From: Stropharia rugosoannulata
Lineage: Eukaryota > Basidiomycota > Agaricomycetes > Agaricales > Strophariaceae
Direction: 5' to 3'
Assembly: GCA_028532985.1 (NCBI GenBank)
Contig: JANCIK010000006.1
Span: forward strand, 1,116,001 to 1,180,000
DNA: 64,000 bases
The notes below the pieces were generated by a model. It was not told the DNA's origin and made no database searches. It was given only the letters and a program-made list of their open reading frames with translations. Position 1 is the first letter of the stretch; each line of letters begins with the position of its first letter. The translations under genes and the position numbers were made by a program. This document shows positions 24,868 through 37,856 of this stretch, in pieces.

Positions 24868-27800
24868 AATGGAAGAAAGAACGTCTTGAGGGCCATTCCA
24901 TGTGATGCTACCACTTAAGTATACCGTGCAGACTTTGTACGAGGGAAAAGGTTGCTGGAAGAGGAAGCAGGTCGTGCTTTTCCCCAGGGAAACTTAATTG
25001 GGCGATAAGCCTATTTCGTGAGAGGAATCAATGGTTTTCTGATCACAGGAAAGCTGGATTGAGGTTTTCGACTCCCTGTGCGGAGAGTAGAGTCAATAGT
25101 TCCTCATTTCGTGCACGCTGTCAGGTACAGTTGTCGTCGAACTACGAAGAGAGTCGGCATGGTGGTTGCACAATGCATGGCGGTTTGACCTTGGGTGGCA
25201 GTGCAACCATATCACGGCAGTTTCCGAACAATACCGGGACGAGCCGGATTGCCTGCCAGTGATCATTTCAGACCTTCAGAACTCTTGAAGCCATGAAGTA
25301 TATATTGTTGAATCACAAGCATCATATAATCACGTACTTGCTCGAGATTCTGGACTATTGAATTGTAAAAGGGTTTGAGCTGAATCAAGATTCGAAGTTT
25401 TGAAGGTTTCGTACGTCTTGAGTCCGCATTTGAGTATTCCTGTGAGAAGATCTTGTAATGACAGAATCATTGACTCATATGTTAATAGACAGAAGGTGAC
25501 TCTGAGGCTTTAATCTCCATTGTTCAATCCAAAAAATACTTACTTACACGTTGCTCATGTATCACTGATGAAAGTTGTCCAGTGTTGATGGTAGTGAGCT
25601 GACTTAGAATGACACTACGGACTGAATACAAGGAGACACCGTGATGCAGAGTCAGAGCACTTCACATTTTAGAATCCCTTGTTCCACTGCGTTTTAGACG
25701 AAACCACCAACAAATCGTTACAACGGAAATTAAGCCATCACATGATCGGCACTACTACAACCAAATATGGCAAGAAATTTGCCACTTAAACACCCCCCTT
25801 TAGTAAGATGATTGCACCTGTAAATGATGCAAAAATGATGTAAAGCTTTCTATGCAATTGCTACGATGATCAAGAACTTCCTCCTGTGAATGCTATACTT
25901 CACTGTCGCATAGAGCACCCATAGCAATGATGAAACTGATATCAGCTGGAGGCGAGTTCGACGGGGTTGTACTGTCAGAAAGTCCAGCAACCCAAACACG
26001 GTGTAGCAGCCCCAAGTAAGCTTCTTTTCCACCTATAAGCAGTGTCACACCTATGATGAATGAAGTTCTGTGACAATGATGAAGTGACGAGTTCTGTGTT
26101 GATTTGGAAACTAAGTCGACAGGTAGTCTTCATCGCGCGGCAGACAAGCATCGAGACCGAAAGCAGAACTTGAAGAGGCTGAGAGATACTCGAAATTAAT
26201 GGCTGTGTGCTAGAGCATAAGATCATGGTCGTATATATAGACAACTCTGAGCAACAAGGAGGCGACTCTGATATCCCCGAAAATCATCGGAGGGGCGCTC
26301 GAGTAACCATTCCGTCAGGATAATGTGGTCTTTTCTTTGACTATAAAATGTGGCAGAGGGTTTTCTTACCCCTAAGATTAATGTTTAACGGTCTTCCTTG
26401 AAACAGATTCGAGCTTGTTCGGTGCTCAGCTCAGTATTTATAGGTAACTTATCAACTGTTTCCTAAATCACTGTTTCCTTACATCGGCTGTTCTGCTTGT
26501 CGCGTGGCAATGGCATAGCACGGCATGTAGTATTATTATACTGAGCACGGCAGGCGAGCAGATATACACGTGTCAATACCCCTTTTCTTTTAAAACTAAA
26601 CAGTAAGTCGTTCGACTGTCGTACCCAGAGGTGACAGGAAAGGTATGATTTTATTTTGAATACAAAAACAGACTCGTAGAGCTACTGTTCCAAGTACATT
26701 AAAAACCGTATATTTTGTTCCATGATTGAATTTGCAAAGAAAATGTGGGGCATACTCAGGGGGCAGGGGAGGAGCCGGAGTCCGGCAATCCGCATTTGTG
26801 ATAATATAATTTACTCCGAAAATATGTAATAACGGAAATTACCTGGCCGCCAGCGGTGCGTGAGGCTGAGAACCTTGCACTCTCTACCCAACCGTCACAC
26901 TCTCCACCTCTTTGTCCCTCACCCACTCAGTTCCCCGCAGAACCCGCCCCACTATCTGCCTACCGCAGTTCCTGTCCTTTCCACCCGCTTAGAGGAGGAC
27001 CGCTTACGCCCTGCGGCCATTTTACATCGCTTGATCAGTTGTGTGATCGCTCGAGAATCGGAAACTGGGACGAGGTACGTTGCTCGATTGGTATTATGCT
27101 GCACTTTTCTTCTTCTTCTTTTTCTCTATCTCTCGTTATGACGAACGGCGAGTGTGGCTTGATAGGCTGCGGAGCACCCGGGCGGTACTATGTTGCATTT
27201 GGATTTGTCGATTGTATGCGCTCAGTTGGGACCCTACCGGCTTCTTTTACCTTTCGCCCATGATTTTCATGGAAACGTGGACTCTGACAATCGGAAGGCA
27301 CGTAAAAGGACGTGGGTGTCCTTTGATATATCTGTCGAGCTGTTTCGCTGCGTCCTGATGATGGTACACGTCACCCGGCTTCGTCTCGTCCAGCGTCCTG
27401 TTTGTTTTCTCGCAGCCACGAGTCCTTTGTGGGGTTACATGAAATAGGGTGGAGCACGCCATACACACTCCTACGGGGTGGGCTCTTATTGTGTCCTGAC
27501 AGTGGCACTTTCAGATGCCGTATGCATTGCACTGGCATAGCTGCATGCGCAGCGGGACGTACATCTGTACGCTTCTCAATCACCGCCATTCAGCAGTCTT
27601 TCATACTGTCTTTGTCCGCTGCTGTCACACTATATTGTACTATATAAGCGTGCGACTAGTCGCTGACTGCCACCCTTCTTTCTCCCCCCTTGCAGACCAT
27701 CGCCATATTATATCGCATTGTGCATTTGTGGAACCCAAAGATATCGGAATACTACAGTTTTAGAAGCATAGACGTACCATAAGATATCCACTATACCGCC

Positions 27801-27906
27801 GCCAAAAATACCACGAGAGCGGACTGGGCGAAGAGGATTGGACACGACTCGCCCGTTGCCACCAGGAGTAGCAGCAAGAGTGCCCAAGCCACCGCATAAC
27901 GCCATT
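24868..27906. other. 3 kb gene-free region
   Basis: The left part (to about 26.6 kb) is AT-rich with no coding resemblance on either strand. The right part, 26.85-27.9 kb, is pyrimidine-rich. It includes a good donor GAG|GTACGT at 27072-27077, so it may contain 5' UTR exons of the gene starting at 27907. Confidence 0.45.
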
Positions 27907-30440
27907 ATGTATCGGGGACCGCCATCGCCTATCTTTGACGTCCCCGAATTCCCTGCCCTCCGCCGGGTAAAACCGCTCCCTAAAAGGCGGCGGATGTCCG
28001 GGGCCGACAATCTGCACTCTATATCTTCGCTCGCCGTTCAAGGGGCGTCGGCGCTCCTCCAGCAAAGCGCAGCTGCTGCTTTTCTTCAACATCACCAACA
28101 CCAGCATTTGTCTGGGTCTGTACCGCCGTCTCCTGGCCCAGACGCGACTCCAGAGGAGTTACTAGCCCACGCGGATACGCTGTCTGCGCGCATGGCACTG
28201 CAGAACTATTATATGCCACTTCTTGGCGGTGTGCAAAATGTGCTAGCAGGCGGATCTGCATCTATAACACACGACGGGACTACGATCAGCAGCACGACCA
28301 GTACCAGTACCAGTACAACGGCCGCGTCCGTCGCGGCCGCGGCTCTTGCAGCAGTGGCAAAGAACGGTCACATGGGTTTCGCGGATCTTGACACCGTTGA
28401 ATTTGGAGTACACTTTGCCGCAGCGGCAGCGGCAGCAGCAGCAGCTGGCGTTGCAATGAGTGGTCTTGGCGGGCTAGGGATGGAGCTTGCTGCAATGAAT
28501 CTTGGTGGCATGGGTGGCGGTGGTATGTTCGGCGGCAGCAATGGGGCGCGGGGGCGGGACGAGGACGAACGAAGAACGGACGATGATTATGGTGATCGGC
28601 GACAGCACGGCCACGGCAATACGAAGAAGCGGAAGGTGCCGGCAAATTCTGCAGGGTCGCCTCGCTCTGGAGAGATGCGCCCTGCCAGTCCTCTCTCGCA
28701 TCTGGACGAAAATGCGACGGCGGGTGCTGTAGGCGAGAGCATTGGGGTATTGAGTGACGAGTTGCTTCGGGAACGTGACAAGGAACGCGAACGCGATCGG
28801 GATCGAGACAGAGAGCGCGAGAGGGATCACGAACGTGAAAGGGAAAGGGACTTCGACCACCCGCTGAGCGCCGCCTACCCGCCGCCCCCCTATCCTGGTC
28901 AGCTCGCGCAGCTTGCACACAAACGCGGCAAGCTGACAGCGGTAACGTTGGCGGGCTTGCAGCACAAGGAGCTGCTGAAGACGCGGAAACGGCAACTTGC
29001 GGCTGTCATGGGTGCTCTCTCGCACGGAGATACGCTTGCGCTGGACCAGGCACTCTCTGCGCATCTGCCGTTCGTTGGCGGTTTTTCTGGTGGGGGGATG
29101 ATGGGACGAGGAGGTGATTCTGTGCGCGTGCGTAAATCGAAGAGACGCTCGGTGCGCCTTGCGCGTGCGATGCGCATTGTAATGGAGATGCCGGAGAGGA
29201 GGAACAGGCACCCTGATGCGGTACCTTTTCCTGCTGCCGAGTTTTCCTTTGTGTGTCCGAGTGGCAGTGAGTATTTTTATTTATATCTTGCTGCGTCGCT
29301 TATGACCTTGCAGCTGCCGAGCGCCTGATTGCGACCAAGGATGAGGTGAGCGAGCTGCGCAAGCGGTTCGAGGAGGAGCTCGAGCTCCAGGCAGCCAAGG
29401 CGGCCAAGATGGCTGTGGCTGCCGCGAGCGGAACGGCGAACGGGAACAAACCTGGCGCGCGGCCCGTTTCTAGCAATGCTTCCGGTGGACGAGGGAAGAG
29501 GGAGAGGCAAGAACGCGACCGCGAGCGTGCGGAGAAGGTACAGCAGCGCGTCAATGCTGCGAATGCGCCAGGGCCGTTGCCTCAGCAAGCAACCGCCACC
29601 TCTGGTACAACTCATGCAAAGGCTCGCCCGCGCGGAGACCAGACGCCTGAATCCGTTGAGTCGCGCACGGGGAGTTTAGACCCTGGAATGACGGCTGGGA
29701 ATGTCGGTACTGGAGCTGGCGCAGGCACAACTGCAGGCTCGACCCCGAATACTCCTGGCGCAGGGAAGGGGAAGAACAAGAAGAAGAAACGCAGTGCCCT
29801 GGCGAACGCTTCGAACCCGCACCACCTGAAGAACTACGTTCCATCAAGATTGCCGTACTCGGACGGCGCAGGCGGGGCCCCGCACGGGCATGGGCAGGCC
29901 GCGGGTGGAGGTTCACTGTGGCCGCTTGCGATGCGGTTCCTGAGTGCGGAGATCCCGCCACGCAGGCGTGATCGCGAGCGCACAGGAGGACGGGGGACGC
30001 CAGGCCAAGCACAGGGCCGCACGGCGGGGAAGGGCGGCGGCGCAGCGGCGCCCCCGCTCATCCAGCTCACGTACCCAGGCGAAGAGTGGATCTGCGCGTT
30101 CTGCGAGTACGACCTGTTCTACGGCGACGATGCAGCGTTCCGGCGGGCTGTGCGCAGCAGGAAGAAGATTTTGCGGAGGAGGAGGCGCGCGAGGGAGCGC
30201 GCGGCAGCGGCCGCGAGTGGGGCTGCTGCTGCGATGGCGGGTGCGAACAAGGGTGGGAATGCTGCTTCTATGCCACCTCCGCCCCCGCCGTCGAGCGAGG
30301 AGTATGATGATGATGGGTATGAGGATGAAGAGGAAGTAGAGGAGGGCGCGTATGTCAATGCGCTGTCCCCGTCTGCGGAGCACCATGGAGGACATTGGAA
30401 GACGGCTCCAGACAAGGAGATGATGGTGGGGGATTTGTGA
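27907..30440 (+). CDS. Large low-complexity nuclear-type protein, unknown
   Basis: Two exons, 27907-29266 and 29314-30440, give 828 residues if the ATG at 27907 is used; the frame is open without an ATG for some distance upstream. Features in order are a Pro/basic N-terminus (MYRGPPSPIFDVPEFPALRR), an Ala/Gly-rich region, and an alternating Arg/Glu/Asp stretch (RERDKERERDRDRDRERE) typical of RS-like or nuclear speckle proteins. There follow several KKRK-type nuclear localisation signals. Near residue 700 a short conserved-looking block, EEWICAFCEYDLFYGDD, has one CxxC pair and is followed by a very basic helix, RAVRSRKKILRRRRRARERA. The C-terminus is acidic. I do not recognise a family; nuclear location is inferred from composition. 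Confidence 0.75.
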
Positions 30441-32134
30441 TGCACTGCCCGTCCCCCTTTTCCTTTTCTCTCTCCCTCTCTTTCTCTCAGTTTTTTTCAT
30501 GTGCCCATTCCGTGTCATCTTTCTCTTTTCTTTTCTTCTATTGTACATTTTTTCATCTCGTCTAGTTACGTTCTTTCTTGTTTGAGTTTTCATCACACTT
30601 TTTCTTTATTTGCGGTATGTCGTTATTTTCCCTCATCTTTCTATACACCCATCCATTTCCTCATCCGTAAGCTACACACACGACATCCTCATACATCCAT
30701 ATCTATCCATGCGCTCGACCACATATCTGTATTTGTTCTCCGAGACTGGAACATGCAGACAGTTATTGAAATAAGTCCTGTGAAACTATAAGAAAGAAAT
30801 GAGCAACAAGGTAATGTTGTATTCTCATATTTAACAAGACGAGTTGGAGGAAAAGGATGGAAAAAGAAAGAGATATTTAGTCTTGTAAATGCCGGATGAA
30901 CGTCAGGTATTAGTCAGGTGTGCACTTGTATGACTAATTTGCAGTCTCCTGTATGTCAGGCCAAGTCAGAATCAATCTGGCCTAGCCTAGTAGTCCTGCT
31001 TCTGTCCTGTAAAAGTCTGGTTACAAGTCGGCACCCACGTAGGGTATACATGGAGTATATGCGCACCTTGTGAGCAACTTGTGAGAATAGTTTAAACTTT
31101 AAAGCACTTTCGAGTAAAATTTATTTTTATCGCACAGAATGAGTCGGCTCTTGTCGCATTCTGTGTATCCACGACTACGCGGTTTTTTCTAGAATTGGAT
31201 CTTTCCTCTATAATGAGCGGATAACGGGCATTGTTGGGCTGGATAGGCATTCGCAGGAATACCAAAGTTGTTGGCAAGGCATAGAGTAAGGTGCGCTGGA
31301 GCACGGGCATGTAACTGAGTTGCATTTGGACACAATCATCCAGCTTGCAACTGCGAGTTGCAGGTCGCGGGTCCTGTAAAACCGGATACGGGGCGGTAAT
31401 ACACCAGTAGACTGTTTCATTAAATGATCAGCATATTCCCATTCTGAGCGCATGAATAGTGGATACACCGTGTGGTTACGACAGACACGGGGCACGGGGC
31501 ATGGCCACAACGAGAACTGTGAGCTTGCATGAACACGCTGTTGTAATAGAAGTCATTGGAGATATTCTGAATTGAGGCACGTCTGGTTATCGGAGAGCAT
31601 GGTGTGCAGGAATCAAAGCTCCGAGGGCAAGACATGAAGCTGGAGGGTAGAAGAGCAGCTAGAGCTATTGCGAACATGATACGACTAGGTTTCGTGCGAT
31701 CATGGTGGAGATGTGTCGCCAAGACATAGAGGACAGGTTGCAGGAAGACCAGGCAGATCAGGGAGTAAATGTAGATGAGCGACAAGCAGCAGCACCACCC
31801 GAGAGCGTTCTGGAGGGAGTAGACAATGATCGACGTATGCGTTGTTTGGGCGGTCGCGGCATGATCGCAGTTTTTGGCAAGTTTGGCGTCAAGCGTCGTG
31901 GAGCGAGTTCATTAAAGTCGCACTTGGCTTTCGAATTAAGCAAGGGCATACCGTGGTAGTCGGCGAGCGTGTGGACATGTCGCGGAAATTAAAGACGTGA
32001 CGGTTGCGAGGCAGGGGCGGAGTGTGCGGGCCGGGGATGAGTAGGTAAGCAGGGTGTTTGTTGCAGTCATCCGATTGCTCTTCTCCCTCACCCGCACGAG
32101 TTGGCGCCGAGGCGTCGAGGTAACTGACGCGTCC
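30441..32134. other. Intergenic, 1.7 kb
   Basis: The first 280 bp are T/C-rich and look like the 3' UTR of the upstream gene. The remainder should include the promoter of the GATA factor. No supportable gene on either strand. Confidence 0.45.
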
Positions 32135-35100
32135 ATGTCGTCCGACAGCCGCTACATCTACTCGTCGTCGTACGAGAGCTACAGCCAGTACCAGAACACG
32201 GCCCAGAGCAGCCACCCGTCCTACGACCCCCCGCCCGCGCAGCACATCGTGCGCCATCCGCCGCGGCCGTCCCAGTACCCGTCCTCGTCGTCCTACAGCT
32301 CCCACCCGTCCTACGTCCCTGCCCAGCCCCCGCCCCACTCCTCGTCCCACCACCACAATCAGTGGTCCCCGCCCCCGCCGCCGCCAGCCTCCGCGTCCCC
32401 CGACATCCCCGCCACCAGCAACTGGCCCTACTCCCACCCACCCCCGCACAGCGCCGCCTCCTCCTCCTACGGCCCGCCCCCGCCGTCCTCGTCCTCGTCC
32501 ACCCTCTCCGCCCACGAGCACCTGCCCCCGCCGCCCCCCAGGCTCGACCCCGGCCCGCCCCCGTCGTCCAGCCACCACCACCCGCTGCCTCCGCCGGCCC
32601 ACCGCATCCCCGCATCCTCCGCCGCCGCCTACGCCGTCCCCCAGTCCTCGTCCTCGTCCTCCCATGCCGGCATCCGCAAGATCCTCGCCGCCCCCATCAA
32701 CCTAACCTCCTCCAACTCCTCCTCGTCCGCCGACGACCGCCACCACCCGCACCACCACCTTCCGCCCCCGCCCCCGCCCGCGTCCAGCCAGCACCACACT
32801 CAGCATGCCGCCCAGCACACGCAGCACCACCAGAGCCAGCAGAGCCATCATCAGCCGCAGAACCACCACCAGCAGCCCACGCCCCTCCCGCCCCCGTCTG
32901 CAAACCTGCCCACCACCGCCTCCCCCATGCAGCTCCAGCACCACCCCATCAGCCAGTCCATTTACTCCTACGCAGGCGGCGGCGGTCATAGTGCGCGCTC
33001 CTACCAGCCCCCGGCCTCTGCACAGCAGCAACAGCCCCCGCCCCAGCAGCAGCAGCAGCAGCAACAGCAGTACCAGGCCCCGCCACCGCCGCCCCAGACC
33101 TCCTCTTCTTCGACGACGGGCTACGGTCATCAGCAGTACCAATCGGCAATATCCCATGCTCCGCCGCCTCCGCCTCCACAGTCCCAGCAGAGTTATCAGC
33201 AGCAGCAGCAGGTATCGTCCCACCATCGCCCGCCGCTGCCTCCCTCATCATCCTCCTCCTCGTTGCACCATCAACAGCAGCAGCATCTGCCTCCGCCCTT
33301 GGCGTCATCCCATTCGTCTTTGCAGCAGCAGCATTCGTCTTCCTCCCAGCACCACTCCCAGCAGCAACAGCAGCAGCACCACGCCTCACCTCCCCATCCG
33401 CCCACTCACCTCCAGCACTCCTCGTCCTCATCTCTATCTGCCGCACATCATCAGGCCCAGCAACATCACCAGTCCCATCAGCCGCTACACCCACAACCCC
33501 AGCATCACCAGCAGTCTCAGCAACAACAGTCCCAGCACCATCAACCCCAGCACCACCAACAGCAGCCCCAGCATCATCATCACCAACAGCAGCAGCAGCA
33601 GCATGCAGGATATGGGCCTCCTCCGCCCACAAGTAGCAGCGCACCCAGGCGCAGGCGTCCCGTCCCTCGCGATGCGAGTGTAACGCCAGTACCTCTGCCG
33701 CCTCCTTCCTCTGCATCTATCCACGCCCACTCAACTGCTTCTTCATCGCTAGGCGCCCATGCAGGCGGGTCTACGTCTATCGGGACACATTCAAGTACAT
33801 CAGTGCATGCAAATGGCCCACCACCTCCACTAACCTCGTCCACATCCTCGCATTCTACAAGCGGTATGATTGGGCCTGGGACCGCACCTGCTCCTGTACA
33901 TGCTCCGCTGCAGCAACAACAGCAGCATCACCAACAACAGCAGAGCCAAGGGCACTCTGTGTACGCGCACCATTCCCACCCCGTCCATTCTGCGCACCAG
34001 CCTCCTCCCTCTGCCTCGGCGCCCCCGCCTTCCCAACATCAGCAGCAGCAGCATCAGCATCAACATCAACAGCAGCACCAACAGCAGCCGCAACACCACT
34101 ACCAAGCTCCCCCGCCGCCTCAACACCAACCACCGCCTGCTCAGCATCAACCCCAACCGCCGCCGCCGCAACACCATGTGTCGCATCAGCAGCAACCTCC
34201 GCCCCAACAACAACCTCCGCCTCAACACCAGCCACCTCCTCAGCAACAACAGCAGCAGCAACCTCCGCCACCGCCGCCGCCTCAGCAGCACCAGCAGCAG
34301 CACCAGCCGCTATCCCACTATCAACATCACCAGCCGCAATCGCATCAACAGCACCAGTCTCTCATTTCTGCTCTTGGTCCTGTTGGCGGTGGTTCAGGAT
34401 CTGGTGCAGCACATTCGGGGTCGGGCGTGGCGCAGAGTGCCGGGTATAACACTGGACATGCCGCAGGACATGGAAATGTGCATGGTACTGCTCATGGAGC
34501 TGCTCATGCATCGGGTCCGGGAAGTGTGAGCAGTGGTGGAAGCAGTGCGACAGTGAGTCCGACCGGGATGGTAGCAGCCACTGCTCCACCTTTGCCGCCA
34601 GCGCCTGTATCATCGGCGCCGGCGCAGGTGAGTATGTTAAGTATGGGCATGGTCCAGGGAGGAATGGGGCTTGATTTTGTCAAGGTGCGTGTTATACAAA
34701 TCGTTGTCAGCGACGGAAGCTAACAGAACTTTTATCATTTATATGCGCTCATTTTCAATCGGCATACGCCTTACCTATCCATCATGCACATATATGCGCG
34801 CATATATTCACCAATAGTTGCTCGATTCGTACCGTGACATCCTCGATCGCGTCGACAACGCGTCAACGCAGGCCAATGGACGCCCGGCGTCGGCCATGTC
34901 GACAGCTGGCGCGAACGGTAACGGTAACGACGCGCCCATGCTCTCGCCCGAGGCGATGGACCGCATGATGCAGAACGCGGCTTACGGCTCGCAGATGCTC
35001 GGCGCGGCACTCAAGCACACGCAGGGTGGCACAGGCGCAGGTACCAACGGCACTGCAAGCGGGGCGGACACAGCGCCGAGCACAAGCTCGAGCTCGCTGG

Positions 35101-36244
35101 CGATGGCGCACGGACGCGCACCGCCCACGCCCGCTGTTGCAGCCGCGACGATATCTGCGGGCTCATCGGCGACGGCGACGGCGTCGGCAGGTGGGGGTGC
35201 ACCCCCCGCTGGGTACCACGCGGCGGCGAACACGACGTCACCGAGCATGGGGCTCGCGCTGCCGGAGGGGAAGACGAAGACGAAGGCGCAGGGGCATGGG
35301 CACACGCAGGTGAAGGTGCAGGACGCGGAGCCGGACGTGTTGATGCGCGGTGCGGAGGAGGCGGGGGGTGCGGGGTCGGGGGCTGCTGCTGCTGCATCTG
35401 GGTCTGCAGGCGCGGGAGGGCGGAATGGGGCTGGCGGTGGTGCGAAGGGCGAAGGGAAGACGGCAAAGGAGAATGGGGCTGGCGGGGAGAGGAAACGCCA
35501 GGTGTGTGGTCTTTATACCTTTTTTTGTGTTTGTATCTGTGGGCGTCGTTCTTTGGGTCGGGTTGGTTGGGCGCTGTGTCTCACTTGGATGCTACTGCAT
35601 CATCTTATAGCACACTGACACTGCCATGGATACAAAAAAAACAAATGGACAGTCAACTGACAATTCTCTTGCAGAAAGCAGACGATGGCCCATCCGACGG
35701 CCAGACGTGTCTCGGCTGCTCTGCCACTTCGACGCCTGAATGGCGCCGCGGTCCTATGGGTCAGTCTACCTTTTCTTTCTCTTGATTCGCTGCTGCGGCC
35801 TGCGCGCTGCGCTGCCTCTCACTCCTTCCCCGTCCGTGTTTTTGCTGACGCGCTCTTCGCACCGCAGGCCCGCGCACGCTGTGCAACGCGTGCGGTCTCG
35901 TCTACGCTAAAATGGTGCGTGCCTTCCTCGCCCCTGCCCCTCACACGACAGCTTGTCTAACCGGTGTGTGATGCAGATCAAGAAGCGGTACAAGGATAAG
36001 ACCGCGAACCCGAAAAAAATGGGCGGAGCGTCGGGCGCAGCTGCCGCAGCGGCGGCGAAGCACCGACTCGAGGGCGGGCCTGCTGGCATGACCTCCGTCC
36101 TCGCCGACTCGGGAACGGGTATGCTGCATGTCATATCGCAGAATCCCTCCGAGGACGAGGGCAGCGACGACGAAGACGACAGGTATATTTCTCCCCGTGG
36201 CTGCACAGTGCGCCTGACGACTGACACTTGGCACTTATAGGTGA
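32135..36244 (+). CDS. GATA-type zinc-finger transcription factor with huge low-complexity N-terminus
   Basis: Six exons, 32135-34684, 34818-35501, 35675-35759, 35868-35914, 35977-36182 and 36241-36244, give about 1,191 residues. The first 800 or so are Ser/Pro/His/Gln-rich, with long Gln, Pro and His runs, and have no folded domain. A helical block FVKLLDSYRDILDRVDNAST follows, split by intron 1. At about residues 1090-1115 lies one GATA finger: CLGC, 18 residues including TPEWRRGPMGPRTL, then CNACGLVYAKM and a basic tail IKKRYKDKTANPKK. The CX2CX18CX2C spacing with a fungal YAK end resembles white-collar-2 and related fungal GATA factors, but I see no PAS domain. It would bind GATA sites in promoters. 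ATG 32135 was chosen because the frame upstream has no better ATG. Confidence 0.88.
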
Positions 36245-37856
36245 TTGCCATTACCGCCGTCTACGTACTGGCACGCAAAAGGGATGCACTCCGCTATCTA
36301 TCAACTGATTCATGGTCAGGCCAATATACCGTTCGCGCCATACCCAAGCCCACACTACCCCCAAAAAACGGCAGTCTTTGACATCTGTCCTACATCACCC
36401 TTTGGCAGCACCCACCTTCGCCTCGACGCAGCTCGACAGAACGTGCCCAATCCATTCTCTCTTGTTCACATCTAATTCCTGTCCCTGTGTGTACGTCCCG
36501 CTTGCTTTCTGTTCCAGTCCCTATACACCGCTCGTCACTGGACACATACATACCTGTATCACCCGCACATCCTCGTCACTACCCCACCAAGTACTACCTA
36601 TACTCTACTACCAATCTCCACTCCACTCCACTCCACTCCATCCACATTTCGCTTTTCGGTCCCTTCTCTTTTCCCTGACTGACCCTGTGACTCTAACCTG
36701 ACCTCTATTCGCCTGCTCCTCTCCTCATTGGTACACTCTGTTCTGTGTTCTGTGTTCTTGCCGCTTCTTCTTTCTTTTCTTGTCTCGCACATAGAGTTTG
36801 TCTCTGCCCTGTTTTCTTGGCCGAATCGAGACCCTTGCATATACCGCGTTTTTTTGGTCGCGTATTTATCATCTCAGAAGTTTCATTGTTTGTATCGCTC
36901 TTTCTCGTTTCCTTCCTCTCCCTCCTTTGAGTGCGATGCAGCACGGTACATACAGCGCGGCTTGACGTCGCGCCGTGTCTCCCGCGCGCCATCACGCTCA
37001 CGTACAAAACAACGTCGAGTTGCTACACATGTCATGCCACTCGAAAAAAATCCGTGCTTCGTCGCACTTCCTATGTACTCCTTCCTCCCCAATGCACCTG
37101 TCTCGTAATATATCAAAACCAAATCCACAAACCTCCGGAATTCATGCGAAGATCATCCAGCCCGCGCAAGTAATTGAGCTGCACTGCATGTGTCCTTTCA
37201 CCGCCTATACATAGGTGCTGATTGACACCAAACTGACATACGTGGAAGCTGCGAACTTCGAAGCCAATAGCAGAACCTGACACCGAAACTCAGAAGGCAG
37301 TCCTGCTCCGTTCGTGGGCTTTCGCGGGAGACTCGGAGTGCAGCTACGCGTCTCACACGGCGCGTCTATTTACATCCCTTATCAAGCGGCTATACTTAAC
37401 CCAGGGCATACACACCCCAGATTGGGCAGTCTCCGTGTATGTCAAGCCACGATCGCATATGGTATTTCTAGTACTGCATTGGTAGCATGCGGTGCGGAAG
37501 GCGATATGAGCACATCCATTCAGTCGGATATGCATGTAGTGAGGCGTTTTTCACTAGTATCAATGTGATAACAAGTGTCAACCACCTGAGTGTCGCAGGA
37601 TGACATTGTCAGTGTCAAAAGTACCGCCAGAACGCTGCGCACGAGCAATTACACATCTTCTGTATTAGCGCAAAAATAGGCACTGGTCTAGGTTTGTCTA
37701 TAAATGAATTTAAAGTACACTATATATGATTTTACAGTGGCAAGTAAAGTATAGAAGGCCTAGAGGCTAGTAAAGCCCGCACGGGCTCACACGGCGTGAA
37801 TGGGTTGCCGGAGGACAATCTTCATATTACGATAACGTAATGTCAGAAGACGCATT
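36245..37856. other. Intergenic, pyrimidine-rich on its left half
   Basis: From 36.25 to about 36.93 kb the plus strand is strongly C/T-rich with few purines, probably the 3' UTR of the GATA factor. It includes a (CTCCA)5 run at 36616-36640. From 37.1 kb on it is ordinary AT-rich spacer. No gene is seen. Confidence 0.5.
36616..36640 (+). repeat. (CTCCA)5 microsatellite
   Basis: Five perfect tandem copies of CTCCA, inside the pyrimidine-rich tract after the GATA factor gene. Confidence 0.95.

Noticed and set aside
27838..27906. Upstream extension of the unknown low-complexity protein
   Set aside because: The extension begins on TTG, not ATG, so the first in-frame ATG at 27907 was used.
28286..29211. 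Arg/Leu-rich minus-strand frames opposite the 27907-30440 gene
   Set aside because: Antisense of the Arg/Glu/Asp repeat region. No independent start or splice logic.
32088..34303. Several long open frames antisense to or out of frame with the GATA factor (Gly/Arg/Ala/Val-rich)
   Set aside because: They arise because CAG/CCG-type repeats lack stops in several frames. Composition mirrors the repeat and no splice or family signal supports them.
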